Source of the DNA: Paracoccaceae bacterium
Lineage (GTDB): Bacteria; Pseudomonadota; Alphaproteobacteria; Rhodobacterales; Rhodobacteraceae
Direction: 5' to 3'
NCBI GenBank assembly: GCA_030697175.1
Contig: JAUYQR010000011.1
Location: 62,001 to 126,000, forward strand
Length of the DNA stretch: 64,000 nt
The translations under genes were made by a program, and so were the position numbers. The first letter of the stretch is position 1, and every line of letters begins with the position of its first letter. Shown here one piece after another: positions 37,565-46,746 of this stretch. The notes under the pieces were generated by a model. It ran no database searches and was not told the origin of the DNA. It was given only the letters and a program-made list of their open reading frames with translations.

Positions 37565-39082
37565 ATGCCCGCACCGAAACCCGTCGTCCTTTGCATCCTC
37601 GACGGCTGGGGCATCGGTGACAATCCGGCGGTGTCGGCCCCGGCGCAGGCCAATGTTCCCACCTTCAACCACCTCTGGGCCACGAAGGCTCACGCCACCC
37701 TCATCACCCACGGCCCCGATGTCGGCCTGCCAACCGGCCAGATGGGCAACTCCGAGGTCGGCCACACCAACATCGGCGCGGGCCGTGTCGTGGCGATGGA
37801 CCTAGGTGCCATCGACCTTGCGGTCGAAGATGGCAGCTTTGCCAAAAACCCCGAGGTGATTGCCTTTGCCGCCAAGGTCCGCGCGCAAGGCGGCACCGCG
37901 CATCTGATGGGCGTCGTGTCGAACGGCGGCGTGCATGGCCACATCAGCCACATCGTCGCCGCCTGCAACGCGATCACCGCCCAAGGCGTGCGGGTGGCGC
38001 TTCACGCCATCACCGATGGCCGCGACGTGGCCCCCTCCTCCGCCGCCAGCTTCATGGCGCAACTGACCGCCGCCCTGCCGGCGGGTGCCACGGTCGCCAC
38101 CGTCATTGGCCGCTACTGGGCGATGGACCGTGACAACCGCTGGGACCGCGTCGCCCGCGCCTACGCCGCGATGGTCCGCGCCACCGGAGAGGCCGCCCCC
38201 GATGCCGCCACCGCCGTGATCCATTCCTACGCCAAGGGCGAAACCGACGAATTCCTCGCCCCCACCGTGATCGACGGCTACCACGGTGCCAAGGACGGCG
38301 ACGGCATCTTCTGCCTGAACTTCCGCGCCGACCGCGCCCGCGAAATCCTCGCCGCGCTCGGCGACCCCGGCTTCACCGCCTTCGACACCGGCCCCCGGCC
38401 CGCATGGTCCGCGATGCTCGGCATGGTCGAATACTCCACCGCCCATAACACCTTCATGGCCACCGCCTTCCCCAAGCGCAGCCTCGTCAACACCCTCGGC
38501 GAATGGGTCTCCAACCACGGCCGCACCCAGTTCCGCCTTGCCGAGACCGAAAAATACCCCCACGTCACCTTCTTCCTCAACGGTGGCCGCGAAACCCCCT
38601 ACCCCGGCGAAGACCGCGCCATGCCGCTTTCCCCCAAGGTCGCCACCTACGACCTGCAACCGGAAATGAGCGCCCCCGAGGTCTCCGACAAACTCGTCGC
38701 CGCCATCAACCACGGCTACGACCTGATCGTCGTCAACTTCGCCAATCCCGACATGGTCGGCCACACCGGCAGCCTGCCCGCCGCGATCAGGGCCTGCGAG
38801 GCGGTGGATCAGGGCCTCACCCGCGCGCTGGCGGCACTCGAAGCGCGCGGCGGTGCGATGCTGATCTGCGCCGACCACGGCAACTGCGAACTGATGGTCG
38901 ATCCCGTCACCGGCGGCCCGCACACCGCCCACACCACCAACCCCGTGCCGGTGATCCTCGTCGGTGGCCCACAGGGCGTCACCCTGCGCGATGGCCGCCT
39001 GTCCGATCTCGCCCCCACGCTCCTGCAACTGATGGGCCTGCCGCAACCGGCCGAAATGACCGGGACCAGCCTCATCGCATGA
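37565..39082 (+). CDS. gpmI: 2,3-bisphosphoglycerate-independent phosphoglycerate mutase
   Basis: A 505-residue Mn-dependent enzyme that interconverts 3- and 2-phosphoglycerate in glycolysis. It opens VVLCILDGWGIGDN; the phosphoserine nucleophile is Ser63 in GQMGNSEVGHTNIGAGR; the bridging domain includes AITDGRDV and IGRYWAMDRDNRWDR; the end has ICADHGNCELM and GPHTAHTTNPVP. Full length. Its stop overlaps the envC start (ATGA). The gpmI-envC-ctpA-rppH order is a compact group mixing metabolism and envelope genes. Confidence 0.97.
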   Translation: MPAPKPVVLCILDGWGIGDNPAVSAPAQANVPTFNHLWATKAHATLITHGPDVGLPTGQMGNSEVGHTNIGAGRVVAMDLGAIDLAVEDGSFAKNPEVIAFAAKVRAQGGTAHLMGVVSNGGVHGHISHIVAACNAITAQGVRVALHAITDGRDVAPSSAASFMAQLTAALPAGATVATVIGRYWAMDRDNRWDRVARAYAAMVRATGEAAPDAATAVIHSYAKGETDEFLAPTVIDGYHGAKDGDGIFCLNFRADRAREILAALGDPGFTAFDTGPRPAWSAMLGMVEYSTAHNTFMATAFPKRSLVNTLGEWVSNHGRTQFRLAETEKYPHVTFFLNGGRETPYPGEDRAMPLSPKVATYDLQPEMSAPEVSDKLVAAINHGYDLIVVNFANPDMVGHTGSLPAAIRACEAVDQGLTRALAALEARGGAMLICADHGNCELMVDPVTGGPHTAHTTNPVPVILVGGPQGVTLRDGRLSDLAPTLLQLMGLPQPAEMTGTSLIA

Positions 39083-40200
39083 TCCGCGCCGCTCTCGTCC
39101 TTCTTCTCCTCGCGGCCCCGCTGCGCGCCGAAACTGTCGCCGAACAGGCCGTGGCGGCGGCCGCAGACCTGCAAGCCGCCGTCACCGCGCTTGATCAGGC
39201 GACCGAGGCGCGCGACCGCGTCACCGCCCTCAGCCAGACGATCCGCGCCTACGAACAGGGCCTTGCCGCACTTCGCACCGCCCTGCGCGAGGCCCGCCTG
39301 CGCGAAGCCACCCTCACCCTGCAATTCGATACCCAAAGCGCCCGCATCGCCCAGCTTCTTGCCGTGCTGGCGGGCATGGAACAGGATCCGGCCCCCCTCC
39401 TCCTGCTGCACCCCGACGGCCCCTTGGGCACCGCCCGTTCCGGCATGATGCTGGCCGACGTGACCCCCGCCCTGCAAGCCGAAGCACAGACGCTGAAGGC
39501 CGAACTGGCCGAACTGAACCAGCTTCGCACCCTTCAGCTTGCCGCCGGCGATACGCTCTCGCAAGGCCTCGCCGCCGCGCAACAGGCCCGCAGCGTGCTG
39601 TCGCAGGCGATCTCCGACCGCACCGAACTCCCCAAACGCTACACCGACGACCCCGAGGTGCTGCGTGGCCTGCTGGAAAGCGCCGACACGCTGGATGCCT
39701 TCGCCGAGGGCCTCGCCCTCAATGTCAACGACCGGCAGGACCAGACCTTCTCCGCCGCCAAGGGCACGCTTCCCCTCCCCGTCCTCGGCACCCTGATCCG
39801 CCGCGCCGACGAGGCCGACGCCGCCGGCACCCGCCGCCCCGGCATCGCGCTGGCCACGCAACCCCGCGCGCTTGTGACCGCGCCCTGGCCCTCCACCATC
39901 CGCTATCGCGGCCCGCTGCTCGACTACGGAATCGTGATGATCGTCGAACCCGGCGACGGCTATCTGCTGGTTCTGGCCGGGCTCGATACCGTCTACGGCG
40001 AAGTGGGCGAGGTTGTGGCCCAAGGCGCACCTCTCGGCCTCATGGGCGGGACCGAAGCTGGTGCCAGTGAATTTACCACCGTGTCGGCAGATGGCTCTGG
40101 CCCTCGCGACACGGAAACGCTTTATATGGAACTCAGACAGGGCGCCCGGCCCGTGAACCCGGAAGACTGGTTCGCCGCGACCGCCCGCAAAGGAGACTGA
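39079..40200 (+). CDS. Murein hydrolase activator EnvC-like protein
   Basis: A 373-residue secreted protein: signal peptide (MIRAALVLLLLAAPLRA), a long coiled-coil region (about 20-200, rich in Ala, Leu, Arg, Glu) and a C-terminal LytM/M23-like domain (GIVMIVEPGDGYLLVLAGLD ... ETLYMELRQGARPVNPEDW). The M23 zinc ligands look degenerate, as in EnvC-type activators that switch on division amidases rather than cut peptidoglycan. ATG 39079 overlaps the gpmI stop. It lies 7 bases before ctpA, a pairing seen in many proteobacteria. Confidence 0.88.
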   Translation: MIRAALVLLLLAAPLRAETVAEQAVAAAADLQAAVTALDQATEARDRVTALSQTIRAYEQGLAALRTALREARLREATLTLQFDTQSARIAQLLAVLAGMEQDPAPLLLLHPDGPLGTARSGMMLADVTPALQAEAQTLKAELAELNQLRTLQLAAGDTLSQGLAAAQQARSVLSQAISDRTELPKRYTDDPEVLRGLLESADTLDAFAEGLALNVNDRQDQTFSAAKGTLPLPVLGTLIRRADEADAAGTRRPGIALATQPRALVTAPWPSTIRYRGPLLDYGIVMIVEPGDGYLLVLAGLDTVYGEVGEVVAQGAPLGLMGGTEAGASEFTTVSADGSGPRDTETLYMELRQGARPVNPEDWFAATARKGD

Positions 40201-40207
40201 GACGAGC

Positions 40208-41560
40208 ATGAAGAAATTCGTGATGGCCGCCCTCGGCGGAACCGTGGCAGGCGCGCTTTTGACCACTCAGGTCGCAGGCCCGCTGCTCGCGCAGGAAGCC
40301 GCCAAGGACAGCTCGGTCTACGAACAGCTCGACCTTTTCGGCGACATCTTCGAACGCATCCGCGCGCAATATGTCGAACCGGTGAAAACCGAAGCGCTGG
40401 TCGAAGCCGCGATCAACGGCATGCTCACCTCGCTTGATCCGCACTCCAGCTACCTGTCGGCGAAGGATTTCGACGACATGCAGGTGCAGACCCGCGGCGA
40501 ATTCGGCGGCCTCGGCATCGAGGTGACGCAGGAAGAAGGCTTCATCAAGGTGATCTCGCCAATGGACGGCACCCCCGCCGCCAAGGCCGGGATCCAGGCC
40601 GGCGACTTCATCACCCACGTCAACGGCGAATCCGTCCTCGGCCTCGTCCTCGATGACGCCGTCGCCATGATGCGCGGCCCGATCGGGTCGGAAATCATCA
40701 TCACCGTGGTCCGCGAAGGCACGCCCGAACCCTTCGATGTGTCGATCATCCGCGACACCATCAAACTGTCCGCCGTGCGCGGCCGCACCGTCGGCAACAC
40801 CGTCGTGCTGCGCATCACCACCTTCAACGACCAGACCACGCCCAGCATGACCGAGGCGCTGAAAAAGGGCATCGAGGAACTGGGCGGCATCGACAAGCTC
40901 GATGGCGTGGTCATCGACCTGCGCAACAACCCCGGCGGCCTTCTGAACGAGGCGATCACCGTCTCCGACGCCTTCCTCGACAAGGGCGAGATCGTGTCCA
41001 CCCGTGGCCGCGATCCGGTCAGCGGCGAACGCTACAATGCCCAGCCGGGTGACATGATCAACGGCAAGCCGATCGTGCTTTTGATCAACGGCGGCTCCGC
41101 CTCGGCGTCCGAAATCGTCGCGGGCGCGCTGCAAGACCACCGCCGCGCCATCGTCGTCGGCACCAAGAGTTTCGGCAAGGGCTCGGTCCAGACACTGATC
41201 CCGCTGCGCGGCGACGGTGCCATGCGCCTGACCACCGCGCGCTACTACACACCCTCGGGCCGCTCGATCCAGGCGCTCGGCATTTCGCCCGACATCGTCG
41301 TCAACCAGCCCGCTGCCGAACCGCCCGTCGAAGGCGCCGATGAAAAAGGCCCGGCCTCGGCCGTTGGCGACCGCACCGAAGCCAGCCTGCGCGGCGCAAT
41401 CTCGAACGACTCGATGACCGATGACGAAAAGCGTCTGTACGAGGAAGAACTGGCCCGCGCCGAGGAATCGGCCAAGCTGCGCGACGAGGATTACCAGCTT
41501 GCCTACGCTGTCGACATCCTCAAGGGCCTCACCGCCATCGCCCCCGAACCGACGCCCTGA
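40208..41560 (+). CDS. ctpA: C-terminal processing protease CtpA (S41)
   Basis: A 450-residue periplasmic serine protease. N-terminal signal/anchor (MKKFVMAALGGTVAGALLTT), a PDZ domain (about 95-165, GGLGIEVTQEEGFIKVISP), and the S41 core with the catalytic Ser in INGGSASASEIVAG (about 294-307) and the Lys in GTKSFGKGSVQT. The C-terminal tail is acidic and polar. It degrades or trims envelope proteins, often linked with control of murein hydrolases, which fits its partner envC directly upstream. Confidence 0.95.
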   Translation: MKKFVMAALGGTVAGALLTTQVAGPLLAQEAAKDSSVYEQLDLFGDIFERIRAQYVEPVKTEALVEAAINGMLTSLDPHSSYLSAKDFDDMQVQTRGEFGGLGIEVTQEEGFIKVISPMDGTPAAKAGIQAGDFITHVNGESVLGLVLDDAVAMMRGPIGSEIIITVVREGTPEPFDVSIIRDTIKLSAVRGRTVGNTVVLRITTFNDQTTPSMTEALKKGIEELGGIDKLDGVVIDLRNNPGGLLNEAITVSDAFLDKGEIVSTRGRDPVSGERYNAQPGDMINGKPIVLLINGGSASASEIVAGALQDHRRAIVVGTKSFGKGSVQTLIPLRGDGAMRLTTARYYTPSGRSIQALGISPDIVVNQPAAEPPVEGADEKGPASAVGDRTEASLRGAISNDSMTDDEKRLYEEELARAEESAKLRDEDYQLAYAVDILKGLTAIAPEPTP

Positions 41561-41564
41561 CCCA

Positions 41565-41610
41565 TGCGCCTCCCCTCCCCCTCGTGGGGAGGGGTTGGGG
41601 GCGGGAGGTT
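41565..41610 (+). repeat. G/C-rich intergenic palindromic repeat, copy 2
   Basis: CCTCCCCTCCCCCTCGTGGG begins just after the ctpA stop and continues into a G-rich tail. It matches, on the transcript strand, the element in the cobW-cobN spacer at 4181-4231. It can form a stem with the loop TCGT. Confidence 0.6.
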
Positions 41611-41746
41611 CCCAGCTTTTCCACGCCGGATAGAATGCGAACCGGGGCTGGGGCTTGCCATCCGGGCGGCAATCCTGCCAGACACTTGCCATACGCTTGC
41701 CATACGCAAGCCAGACCCGCACAAACCGGCAATCAGGCACCCCGAA

Positions 41747-42226
41747 ATGACCCGAACCGACAGCCTTCCCTACCGCCCCTGCGTTGGCGTCATGCTGATC
41801 AACGCCCACGGTATGATCTTCACCGGCCAACGCCTCGACAGCCCCTCCCCCGCTTGGCAAATGCCGCAAGGTGGCATCGACGACGGCGAAACACCGAAAG
41901 CCGCCGCCCTGCGCGAGCTGTGGGAAGAAACCGGCATAACCGCTGATCTTGTTGAAAGTGTTGCCAAAACTCACGGTTGGGTGACCTACGATCTGCCGCC
42001 TGACCTGCTGGGAAAAGTCTGGGGCGGCAAATACAGGGGTCAAAAGCAGAAGTGGTTCCTGTTCCGTTTCCTTGGCCGCGACAGCGATGTGAAAATTGGC
42101 ACCGACCACCCGGAGTTTTCAAGCTGGCGCTGGATTCCCGCTGACCAGATGATCGCCGAGATCGTCCCCTTCAAACGCGACGTTTATGAAGAGGTCGTCC
42201 GCAGCTTCCGCGCCTATCTGGCGTGA
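41747..42226 (+). CDS. rppH: RNA pyrophosphohydrolase RppH (Nudix)
   Basis: A 159-residue Nudix hydrolase. The full Nudix box is seen as GGIDDG, then REL and EETG (residues about 42-64). The start [11 protein letters not shown] and the [12 protein letters not shown] segment are typical of RppH, which converts 5'-triphosphate or related RNA ends to monophosphate and starts mRNA decay. ATG 41747 is chosen; the frame continues upstream through the intergenic repeat, but without homology. It lies 186 bases after ctpA, in a spacer that also holds the short repeat TTGCCATACGC twice. Confidence 0.93.
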   Translation: MTRTDSLPYRPCVGVMLINAHGMIFTGQRLDSPSPAWQMPQGGIDDGETPKAAALRELWEETGITADLVESVAKTHGWVTYDLPPDLLGKVWGGKYRGQKQKWFLFRFLGRDSDVKIGTDHPEFSSWRWIPADQMIAEIVPFKRDVYEEVVRSFRAYLA

Positions 42227-42396
42227 CGGAAAACGCAATCAAGGCACGAAGCCAGTGTCAGGATTTCTCGCCTAAGTCACTGTAAACATACGGCTCTTGC
42301 GACAGCCTTAACTGCGCGTTAACCTTTTGCGACCGGACTGAACTTGTGCAACCCCCCGGGTGGAAGGCGTTCGCGACGCGAACCTGACCGACCTGG

Positions 42397-42435
42397 CCGA
42401 CAGGAACATTACCGACAGGAACATTACCGACAAGG
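42397..42435. repeat. 15-bp tandem repeat, about 2.6 copies
   Basis: CCGACAGGAACATTA occurs at 42397-42411 and 42412-42426, followed by a partial copy CCGACAAGG. It lies in the convergent spacer between rppH and the sugar ABC ATPase gene. No function is evident. Confidence 0.7.
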
Positions 42436-42462
42436 GCAACCGCCGGCAGGGCCATCGCTACT

Positions 42463-42523
42463 CGCAGCCAGCCACCGCAGCCAGCCACCGCAGCCGATCA
42501 CCGCAGCCGATCACCGCAGCCGC
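42463..42523. repeat. 13-bp tandem repeat across the stop codon of the ABC ATPase gene
   Basis: Four 13-bp units starting at 42463, 42476, 42489 and 42502 (two CGCAGCCAGCCAC, two CGCAGCCGATCAC), then a partial unit. The minus-strand stop of the ABC ATPase gene (TGA at 42513-42511) is in the fourth unit. The last codons of the gene are therefore part of the repeat. Confidence 0.75.
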
Positions 42524-43566
42524 ATTCCATCCGCCCCAAACACCATCGCATCCTTGGCGTCAAAGGTGATGCCCACCTTGTCGCCCATCCCTACGCCAAC
42601 CTGATCGTGGCTTTCGATCACCAGCTTTTCGCCGGTGGGTGCCGTGACATGCACGAAACTGACCCCGCCCAGCGCCTCGGTCATCTCGACCCGGTAGTCC
42701 GATCCTGACGTGATCTTCAGGTGCTGTGGCCGCAGGCCCACGCTGACCTCGGCCCCTGCACCCGGCAGCGCCACGCCCGTGGCAACCGCACCGCCAAGCC
42801 CTTTCGCCGCCACCGACCCCGGCCCCGCCACGGTCCCCGCGACGAAATTCATCGCCGGGCTGCCGATGAACCCTGCCACGAACTTGTTGTCGGGATCGTT
42901 GTAGAGGTCCAGAGGCTTGCCAACCTGCTCCACCCGCCCCTTGCGCAAGACCACGATCTTGTCGGCCAGTGTCATCGCCTCTACCTGATCATGTGTCACG
43001 TAGATCATCGTGGCACCGATTTCGCGGTGCAGACGGGCGATTTCCACCCGCATTTCCACCCGCAACTCGGCGTCAAGGTTCGACAGCGGCTCGTCGAACA
43101 GGAACACGTCCGGCCCCCGCACGATCGCCCGGCCGATCGCCACCCGCTGCCGCTGCCCACCAGACAGCGCCTTGGGCTTGCGCGACAGATATTCATCCAG
43201 CTTGAGGATGCGGCTGGCCTCCGCGACCTTGCGCGTGATCTCTGCCTTCGGATGCCCGGTCATCTTCAAACCGAAGCCCATGTTTTCGGCCACGGTCATG
43301 TGCGGATAAAGCGCGTAGGTCTGGAACACCATCGCCACGCCCCGCTCGCTCGGATCGGCTTCGGTCACATCGCGCGAACCGATGCGGATCGACCCGCCGC
43401 TGGTTTCCTCCAGCCCTGCGACCATCCGCAGCAGCGTGGATTTTCCGCAGCCCGACGGGCCGACAAAAACGCAGAACTCGCCGTCCTTCACGTCCAGATC
43501 AATGCCGTGGATGACCTGCACGTCCCCATACCGCTTCACCACTTTCTTCAGCGTGACGCCCGTCAT
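42511..43566 (-). CDS. Sugar ABC transporter ATP-binding protein (UgpC/MsmK/SmoK type)
   Basis: A 351-residue CUT1-type ABC ATPase: Walker [10 protein letters not shown] at 36-44, Q-loop [12 protein letters not shown], signature [10 protein letters not shown], Walker [17 protein letters not shown], switch His in YVTHDQ, and a C-terminal OB-fold regulatory/transport domain ([12 protein letters not shown]). It should energise the importer whose binding protein and permeases lie across the iclR gene at 44471-47592. ATG 43566 ([14 protein letters not shown]) is chosen. It is transcribed with iclR, 14 bases downstream of it. Confidence 0.93.
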   Translation of the reverse strand: MTGVTLKKVVKRYGDVQVIHGIDLDVKDGEFCVFVGPSGCGKSTLLRMVAGLEETSGGSIRIGSRDVTEADPSERGVAMVFQTYALYPHMTVAENMGFGLKMTGHPKAEITRKVAEASRILKLDEYLSRKPKALSGGQRQRVAIGRAIVRGPDVFLFDEPLSNLDAELRVEMRVEIARLHREIGATMIYVTHDQVEAMTLADKIVVLRKGRVEQVGKPLDLYNDPDNKFVAGFIGSPAMNFVAGTVAGPGSVAAKGLGGAVATGVALPGAGAEVSVGLRPQHLKITSGSDYRVEMTEALGGVSFVHVTAPTGEKLVIESHDQVGVGMGDKVGITFDAKDAMVFGADGMRLR

Positions 43567-43580
43567 GATGGTCCCTCCCC

Positions 43581-44366
43581 TTATCCCTGTTCCGGAAAAC
43601 GCCAGCTTTCCGCCTCGGCGGAAATGCGGGCCGCGATGTCCTTGATCAGCCCTGCCCGCGCCTCCAACGCGGCCAGGGTTGTCCGTGCCGTGGTCGAGGT
43701 TACCGAAAGCGCCCCGATCGCACGTCCCGCACGGCTTAAAATCGGCACCGCGCAGCAGATGATTCCCGGCTCGTGCTCTTCGCGGTCGAAGGCGTGACCC
43801 CGTGCCCGAATCGCCTTCAGCTCTGTCCGCAGCTTGGCCGGGCTGTCCAGCGTGTGTTCGGTATGCCGGTGAAACGACTGACGCGCCAAGGCCGCCTCCA
43901 GCGCCTCTTCGGGCAGGTAGGCCAGCATCGCCTTGCCTACCCCCGTGCAATAGGCCGGCCCCACCTTTCCGGCCTGCGCGAACATCTCCACCGGTCGGGC
44001 GGCGTTGCGTTTGTCGACATACAGCACCTGCCCCAGATCCATCTGCGCCAGATGGATCGTCTCGCCGGTTTTCTCTGCCAATTCATCCACATACGGCCGT
44101 GCAATCGGCGCCAGCGACGACTGCGCCCAGGCCGCATGTGCCAATCTCACCAACCGCACGCCCAAGGAATAGGTGCCCCTGTCCGGATCATGCGCCAGCA
44201 TCCCCTGATGTGTCAGCGTCTGCAGGAACCGATACAACGTCGCCTTCGGAAACGCGCTTTCGGTCAACAGCTCGCTGAACCGCACCGGGCGGCCGTGGCT
44301 GGCAACCATGTCCAACACGTCCAGCGCCTTGCCGACAGTTCCGTCTGCGTGCCCTTCCGCGCCCAT
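43581..44366 (-). CDS. IclR-family transcriptional regulator of the galactoside cluster
   Basis: A 261-residue regulator: N-terminal winged helix (about 10-75, [22 protein letters not shown] ... [11 protein letters not shown]) and C-terminal IclR effector domain (about 85-255, [42 protein letters not shown]-like end). It lies divergent to the galactoside operon and is the likely regulator of both directions. The effector is unknown; galactose, galactonate or a KDG-type acid are the reasonable candidates. Confidence 0.92.
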   Translation of the reverse strand: MGAEGHADGTVGKALDVLDMVASHGRPVRFSELLTESAFPKATLYRFLQTLTHQGMLAHDPDRGTYSLGVRLVRLAHAAWAQSSLAPIARPYVDELAEKTGETIHLAQMDLGQVLYVDKRNAARPVEMFAQAGKVGPAYCTGVGKAMLAYLPEEALEAALARQSFHRHTEHTLDSPAKLRTELKAIRARGHAFDREEHEPGIICCAVPILSRAGRAIGALSVTSTTARTTLAALEARAGLIKDIAARISAEAESWRFPEQG

Positions 44367-44389
44367 GCTTGCTCCGATGAGGTCCGTAG

Positions 44390-44418
44390 TTGACAGGCAT
44401 AAGGATAGCGGACATAGT
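44390..44418 (+). promoter_or_regulatory. Probable sigma-70 promoter of the galactoside operon
   Basis: TTGACA at 44390-44395 and CATAGT at 44413-44418 are spaced by 17 bases, a good housekeeping-type promoter ahead of the binding-protein gene at 44471. Assigned from consensus match only. Confidence 0.6.
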
Positions 44419-44437
44419 TTTCAATATTCAAGACAAA

Positions 44438-44454
44438 GTTTCACATAATGGAAC
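44438..44454. promoter_or_regulatory. Possible IclR operator
   Basis: GTTTCACATAATGGAAC is an imperfect palindrome with 5 of 6 matching half-site bases (GTTTCA versus GTTCCA on the other strand), the style of IclR-family sites. It lies between the predicted promoter and the ribosome-binding site GGAGGA (44460-44466), where binding would repress the operon. Confidence 0.45.
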
Positions 44455-44470
44455 CAAAAGGGAGGAAACC

Positions 44471-45724
44471 ATGGTCCATAAGAAAGCGGGCGCGCTTGCC
44501 GTGATGGCAGCGTTGCTCATGTCGACGTCTGCGATGGCGCAGGACAAGCGCGTCGTCACCTGGAATGCGGACTACGACCCGATCCCACTGGCCGCCGCCG
44601 AAGCCCTGATCGCCGATTTCGAGGCCGCGAACCCCGAGATCGACGTTCAACTGACCAACTTCGACCACGAGGCCTACAAGAACGCGATCCGCAACTTCCT
44701 CACCGCCGACCCGCCGGATCTGGCGAACTGGTATGCCGCGAACCGGATGCGTCCCTTTGTGGAAGCCGGTCTGTTCGCCGACATCTCGGACGTCTGGGCG
44801 AACAACGGGCTGATGGAGTCGCTGGCCTCGTCGGTGCCGTCGTCGACCATCGACGGCAAGCAATATGCGATCCCCTACACCTACTACCAGTGGGGCATCT
44901 ATTATAATCGCGATGCTTACGCCGCCGCTGGCGTTGAAGTTCCCGGGCCGGAAGGCGTGAACTGGGAAACCTTCCTGGCCAACTGCGAGAAGTTCAAGGC
45001 CGCCAGCATCGACTGCGTGACCACCGGTTCCTCGGCGCTGTGGCCGGTCGCGGGGATCTTCGACTATGTGTCCTTGCGCACCAACGGCTATCAGTTCCAC
45101 AGCGATCTGGCCGCGGGCAAGATCTCGTGGACCTCGCCCGAGGCGCGGGCCGTGTTCGAGAACCTGGGCAAGCTGCAGCCCTTCGTCACCGAAAACCATG
45201 CCGCCATCGACTGGCAGGATGCGGCGGCGATCTTCGTGCAGGGCAAGGCTGCCAACTACGTCATGGGCAACTTCGCCGTCGGCGTCTTCAAGGAAGGCGG
45301 GATGACGAACGACAACCTGGGCTTCATGGTGTTCCCGGAAATCACCCCCGGCATCGCGCGCGCCGAGGAAGCCCCGACCGACACGATCCACCTGACCAGC
45401 GGAGCCAAGAACCCGGACGACGCGAAAGCGTTCCTGGCCTACATGGCCAGCCCGGAAGCCCAGACCAAGTGGAACGCGGCGGTGGGCCAGTTGCCGACGA
45501 ACAAGAACGCAACGGTCGATCCGGCTGATCCGTTCCTGACCGCAGGCTTCCAGGCGCTGTCCACTGCGACCGGCGGCATCGCCCAGTTCTGGGACCGCGA
45601 CGCGGATGCCGAATATGCCAAGGCCGGCATGGAAGGCTTCCAGCGGTTCCTGGTACAGCCCGAGGCGCTGGAAGAGATTCTGGCGCAACTGGAAGCGACG
45701 CGCACGCGCCTCTTCCCGCAGTGA
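44471..45724 (+). CDS. Galactoside ABC transporter substrate-binding protein
   Basis: A 417-residue class I (CUT1) extracellular solute-binding protein. Signal peptide at 1-23 (ends STSAMAQD). Typical fold segments: VVTWNADYDP, LIADFEAANPEIDVQL, a YTYYQWGIYYN segment and the C-terminal DDAKAFLAYMASPEAQ. It delivers the sugar to the permeases encoded next. ATG 44471 has GGAGGA 5 bases upstream. An alpha- or beta-galactoside substrate is inferred from the two galactosidases in the same operon. Confidence 0.92.
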   Translation: MVHKKAGALAVMAALLMSTSAMAQDKRVVTWNADYDPIPLAAAEALIADFEAANPEIDVQLTNFDHEAYKNAIRNFLTADPPDLANWYAANRMRPFVEAGLFADISDVWANNGLMESLASSVPSSTIDGKQYAIPYTYYQWGIYYNRDAYAAAGVEVPGPEGVNWETFLANCEKFKAASIDCVTTGSSALWPVAGIFDYVSLRTNGYQFHSDLAAGKISWTSPEARAVFENLGKLQPFVTENHAAIDWQDAAAIFVQGKAANYVMGNFAVGVFKEGGMTNDNLGFMVFPEITPGIARAEEAPTDTIHLTSGAKNPDDAKAFLAYMASPEAQTKWNAAVGQLPTNKNATVDPADPFLTAGFQALSTATGGIAQFWDRDADAEYAKAGMEGFQRFLVQPEALEEILAQLEATRTRLFPQ

Positions 45725-45734
45725 TCTGACTACG

Positions 45735-45762
45735 CGGGCGTCCCCTGCCACGGGGGCGCCCG
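45735..45762 (+). other. Strong hairpin between binding-protein and permease genes
   Basis: An 11-bp stem (CGGGCGTCCCC with GGGGGCGCCCG, one T-G pair) with a 6-base loop starts 11 bases after the binding-protein stop. TCTTCTGGTTTC follows. It probably reduces downstream transcription or protects the upstream message, giving more binding protein than permease. Confidence 0.7.
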
Positions 45763-45786
45763 TCTTCTGGTTTCGGAGGGCGACGC

Positions 45787-46731
45787 ATGTCACAGGCGGC
45801 AGATGCAGGCGCGGTGGTTCCGGCTCGACGGACCTCAAAGCGCTGGAACCAGCGGACCCTTGCACCCTGGCTGTTCCTCGCGCCCGGGCTTTTCATGTTC
45901 ACCGTCTATGTCCTCTGGCCGATCGTCCAGAGCATCACCCTGTCGTTCTACGACTGGAACGGGCTTTACAACGCTGACGGCGATTTCACCGGCACCTTCG
46001 TCGGGGCGCGCAACTACGCCGAACTGATGACCGACCCGGCCTTCGAGACCTCGCTCTGGAACAACCTCAAGTGGCTGGTCCTTTACATGGCGGCCCTGCC
46101 GATCGGCCTCTTCATCGCGATTTTCCTGAACCAGACCGTGCGCGGCATCCGGCTTTACAAGTCGCTGTTCTTCTTTCCCTTCGTGATCAGCCAGGTCGTC
46201 GTCGGCCTGATCTTCGCTTGGTTCTACGCGCCGAACTTCGGCCTCTTCTACCTGCTGACGGAAACCATCACCGGCAAGGGAACCGCCATCCTCGCCAACC
46301 CCGACCTGGTGACCTACGGGATCATCGCCGCCGGGCTCTGGCCGCAGATTGCCTATGTGGTGATCCTTTACCTCACCGGTCTGAACAACGTCGCCCCCGA
46401 CCAGATCGAGGCCGCGCGGCTTGACGGCGCAAAGGGCTGGCGGATGCTCTGGTATGTGGTGCTGCCACAACTGCGCCCGGCGACCTTCATCGCGGTGATC
46501 GTCACGGTCATCGGCGCACTGCGCAGCTTCGACCTTGTGTCGATCATGACCTCGGGCGGACCCTTCGGATCATCCCGCGTCCTGTCCTACTACATGTATG
46601 AAATGGCGCTCGGCGAATTCGGGTTCCGCATGGGCTACGGCGCTGCAATCGCTGTCGTGCTCTTTGCCATCATGATGATCTTCATCTCGGGCTTCATCTG
46701 GAAGATGTGGCGCGACGAGACCGAGCGTTAA
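45787..46731 (+). CDS. Sugar ABC transporter permease 1 (MalF type)
   Basis: A 314-residue inner-membrane protein with six main hydrophobic segments. The EAA loop that contacts the ATPase reads QIEAARLDGAKGWRMLWYVVLPQLRP (near 205-230). The N-terminal cytoplasmic part is short. GGAGGG lies about 6 bases before ATG 45787. It pairs with the next gene. Confidence 0.92.
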   Translation: MSQAADAGAVVPARRTSKRWNQRTLAPWLFLAPGLFMFTVYVLWPIVQSITLSFYDWNGLYNADGDFTGTFVGARNYAELMTDPAFETSLWNNLKWLVLYMAALPIGLFIAIFLNQTVRGIRLYKSLFFFPFVISQVVVGLIFAWFYAPNFGLFYLLTETITGKGTAILANPDLVTYGIIAAGLWPQIAYVVILYLTGLNNVAPDQIEAARLDGAKGWRMLWYVVLPQLRPATFIAVIVTVIGALRSFDLVSIMTSGGPFGSSRVLSYYMYEMALGEFGFRMGYGAAIAVVLFAIMMIFISGFIWKMWRDETER

Positions 46732-46746
46732 GGGAGGCTGCCGCAC

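Noticed and set aside
35867-37765. 632-codon minus-strand open frame
   Set aside because: Antisense to mnmD, the EamA transporter and the start of gpmI; Gly/His/Asp-rich with no motif.
41680-41746. TTGCCATACGC direct repeat as an attachment site
   Set aside because: Only an 11-base unit repeated in tandem, with no integrase or mobile gene nearby.
42463-42523. Possible CRISPR array
   Set aside because: The units are 13 bp, directly adjacent, with no spacers and no cas genes nearby.
42360-42569. 69-codon plus-strand frame in the rppH downstream spacer
   Set aside because: It consists largely of the 15-bp and 13-bp tandem repeats and runs antisense into the ABC ATPase gene.
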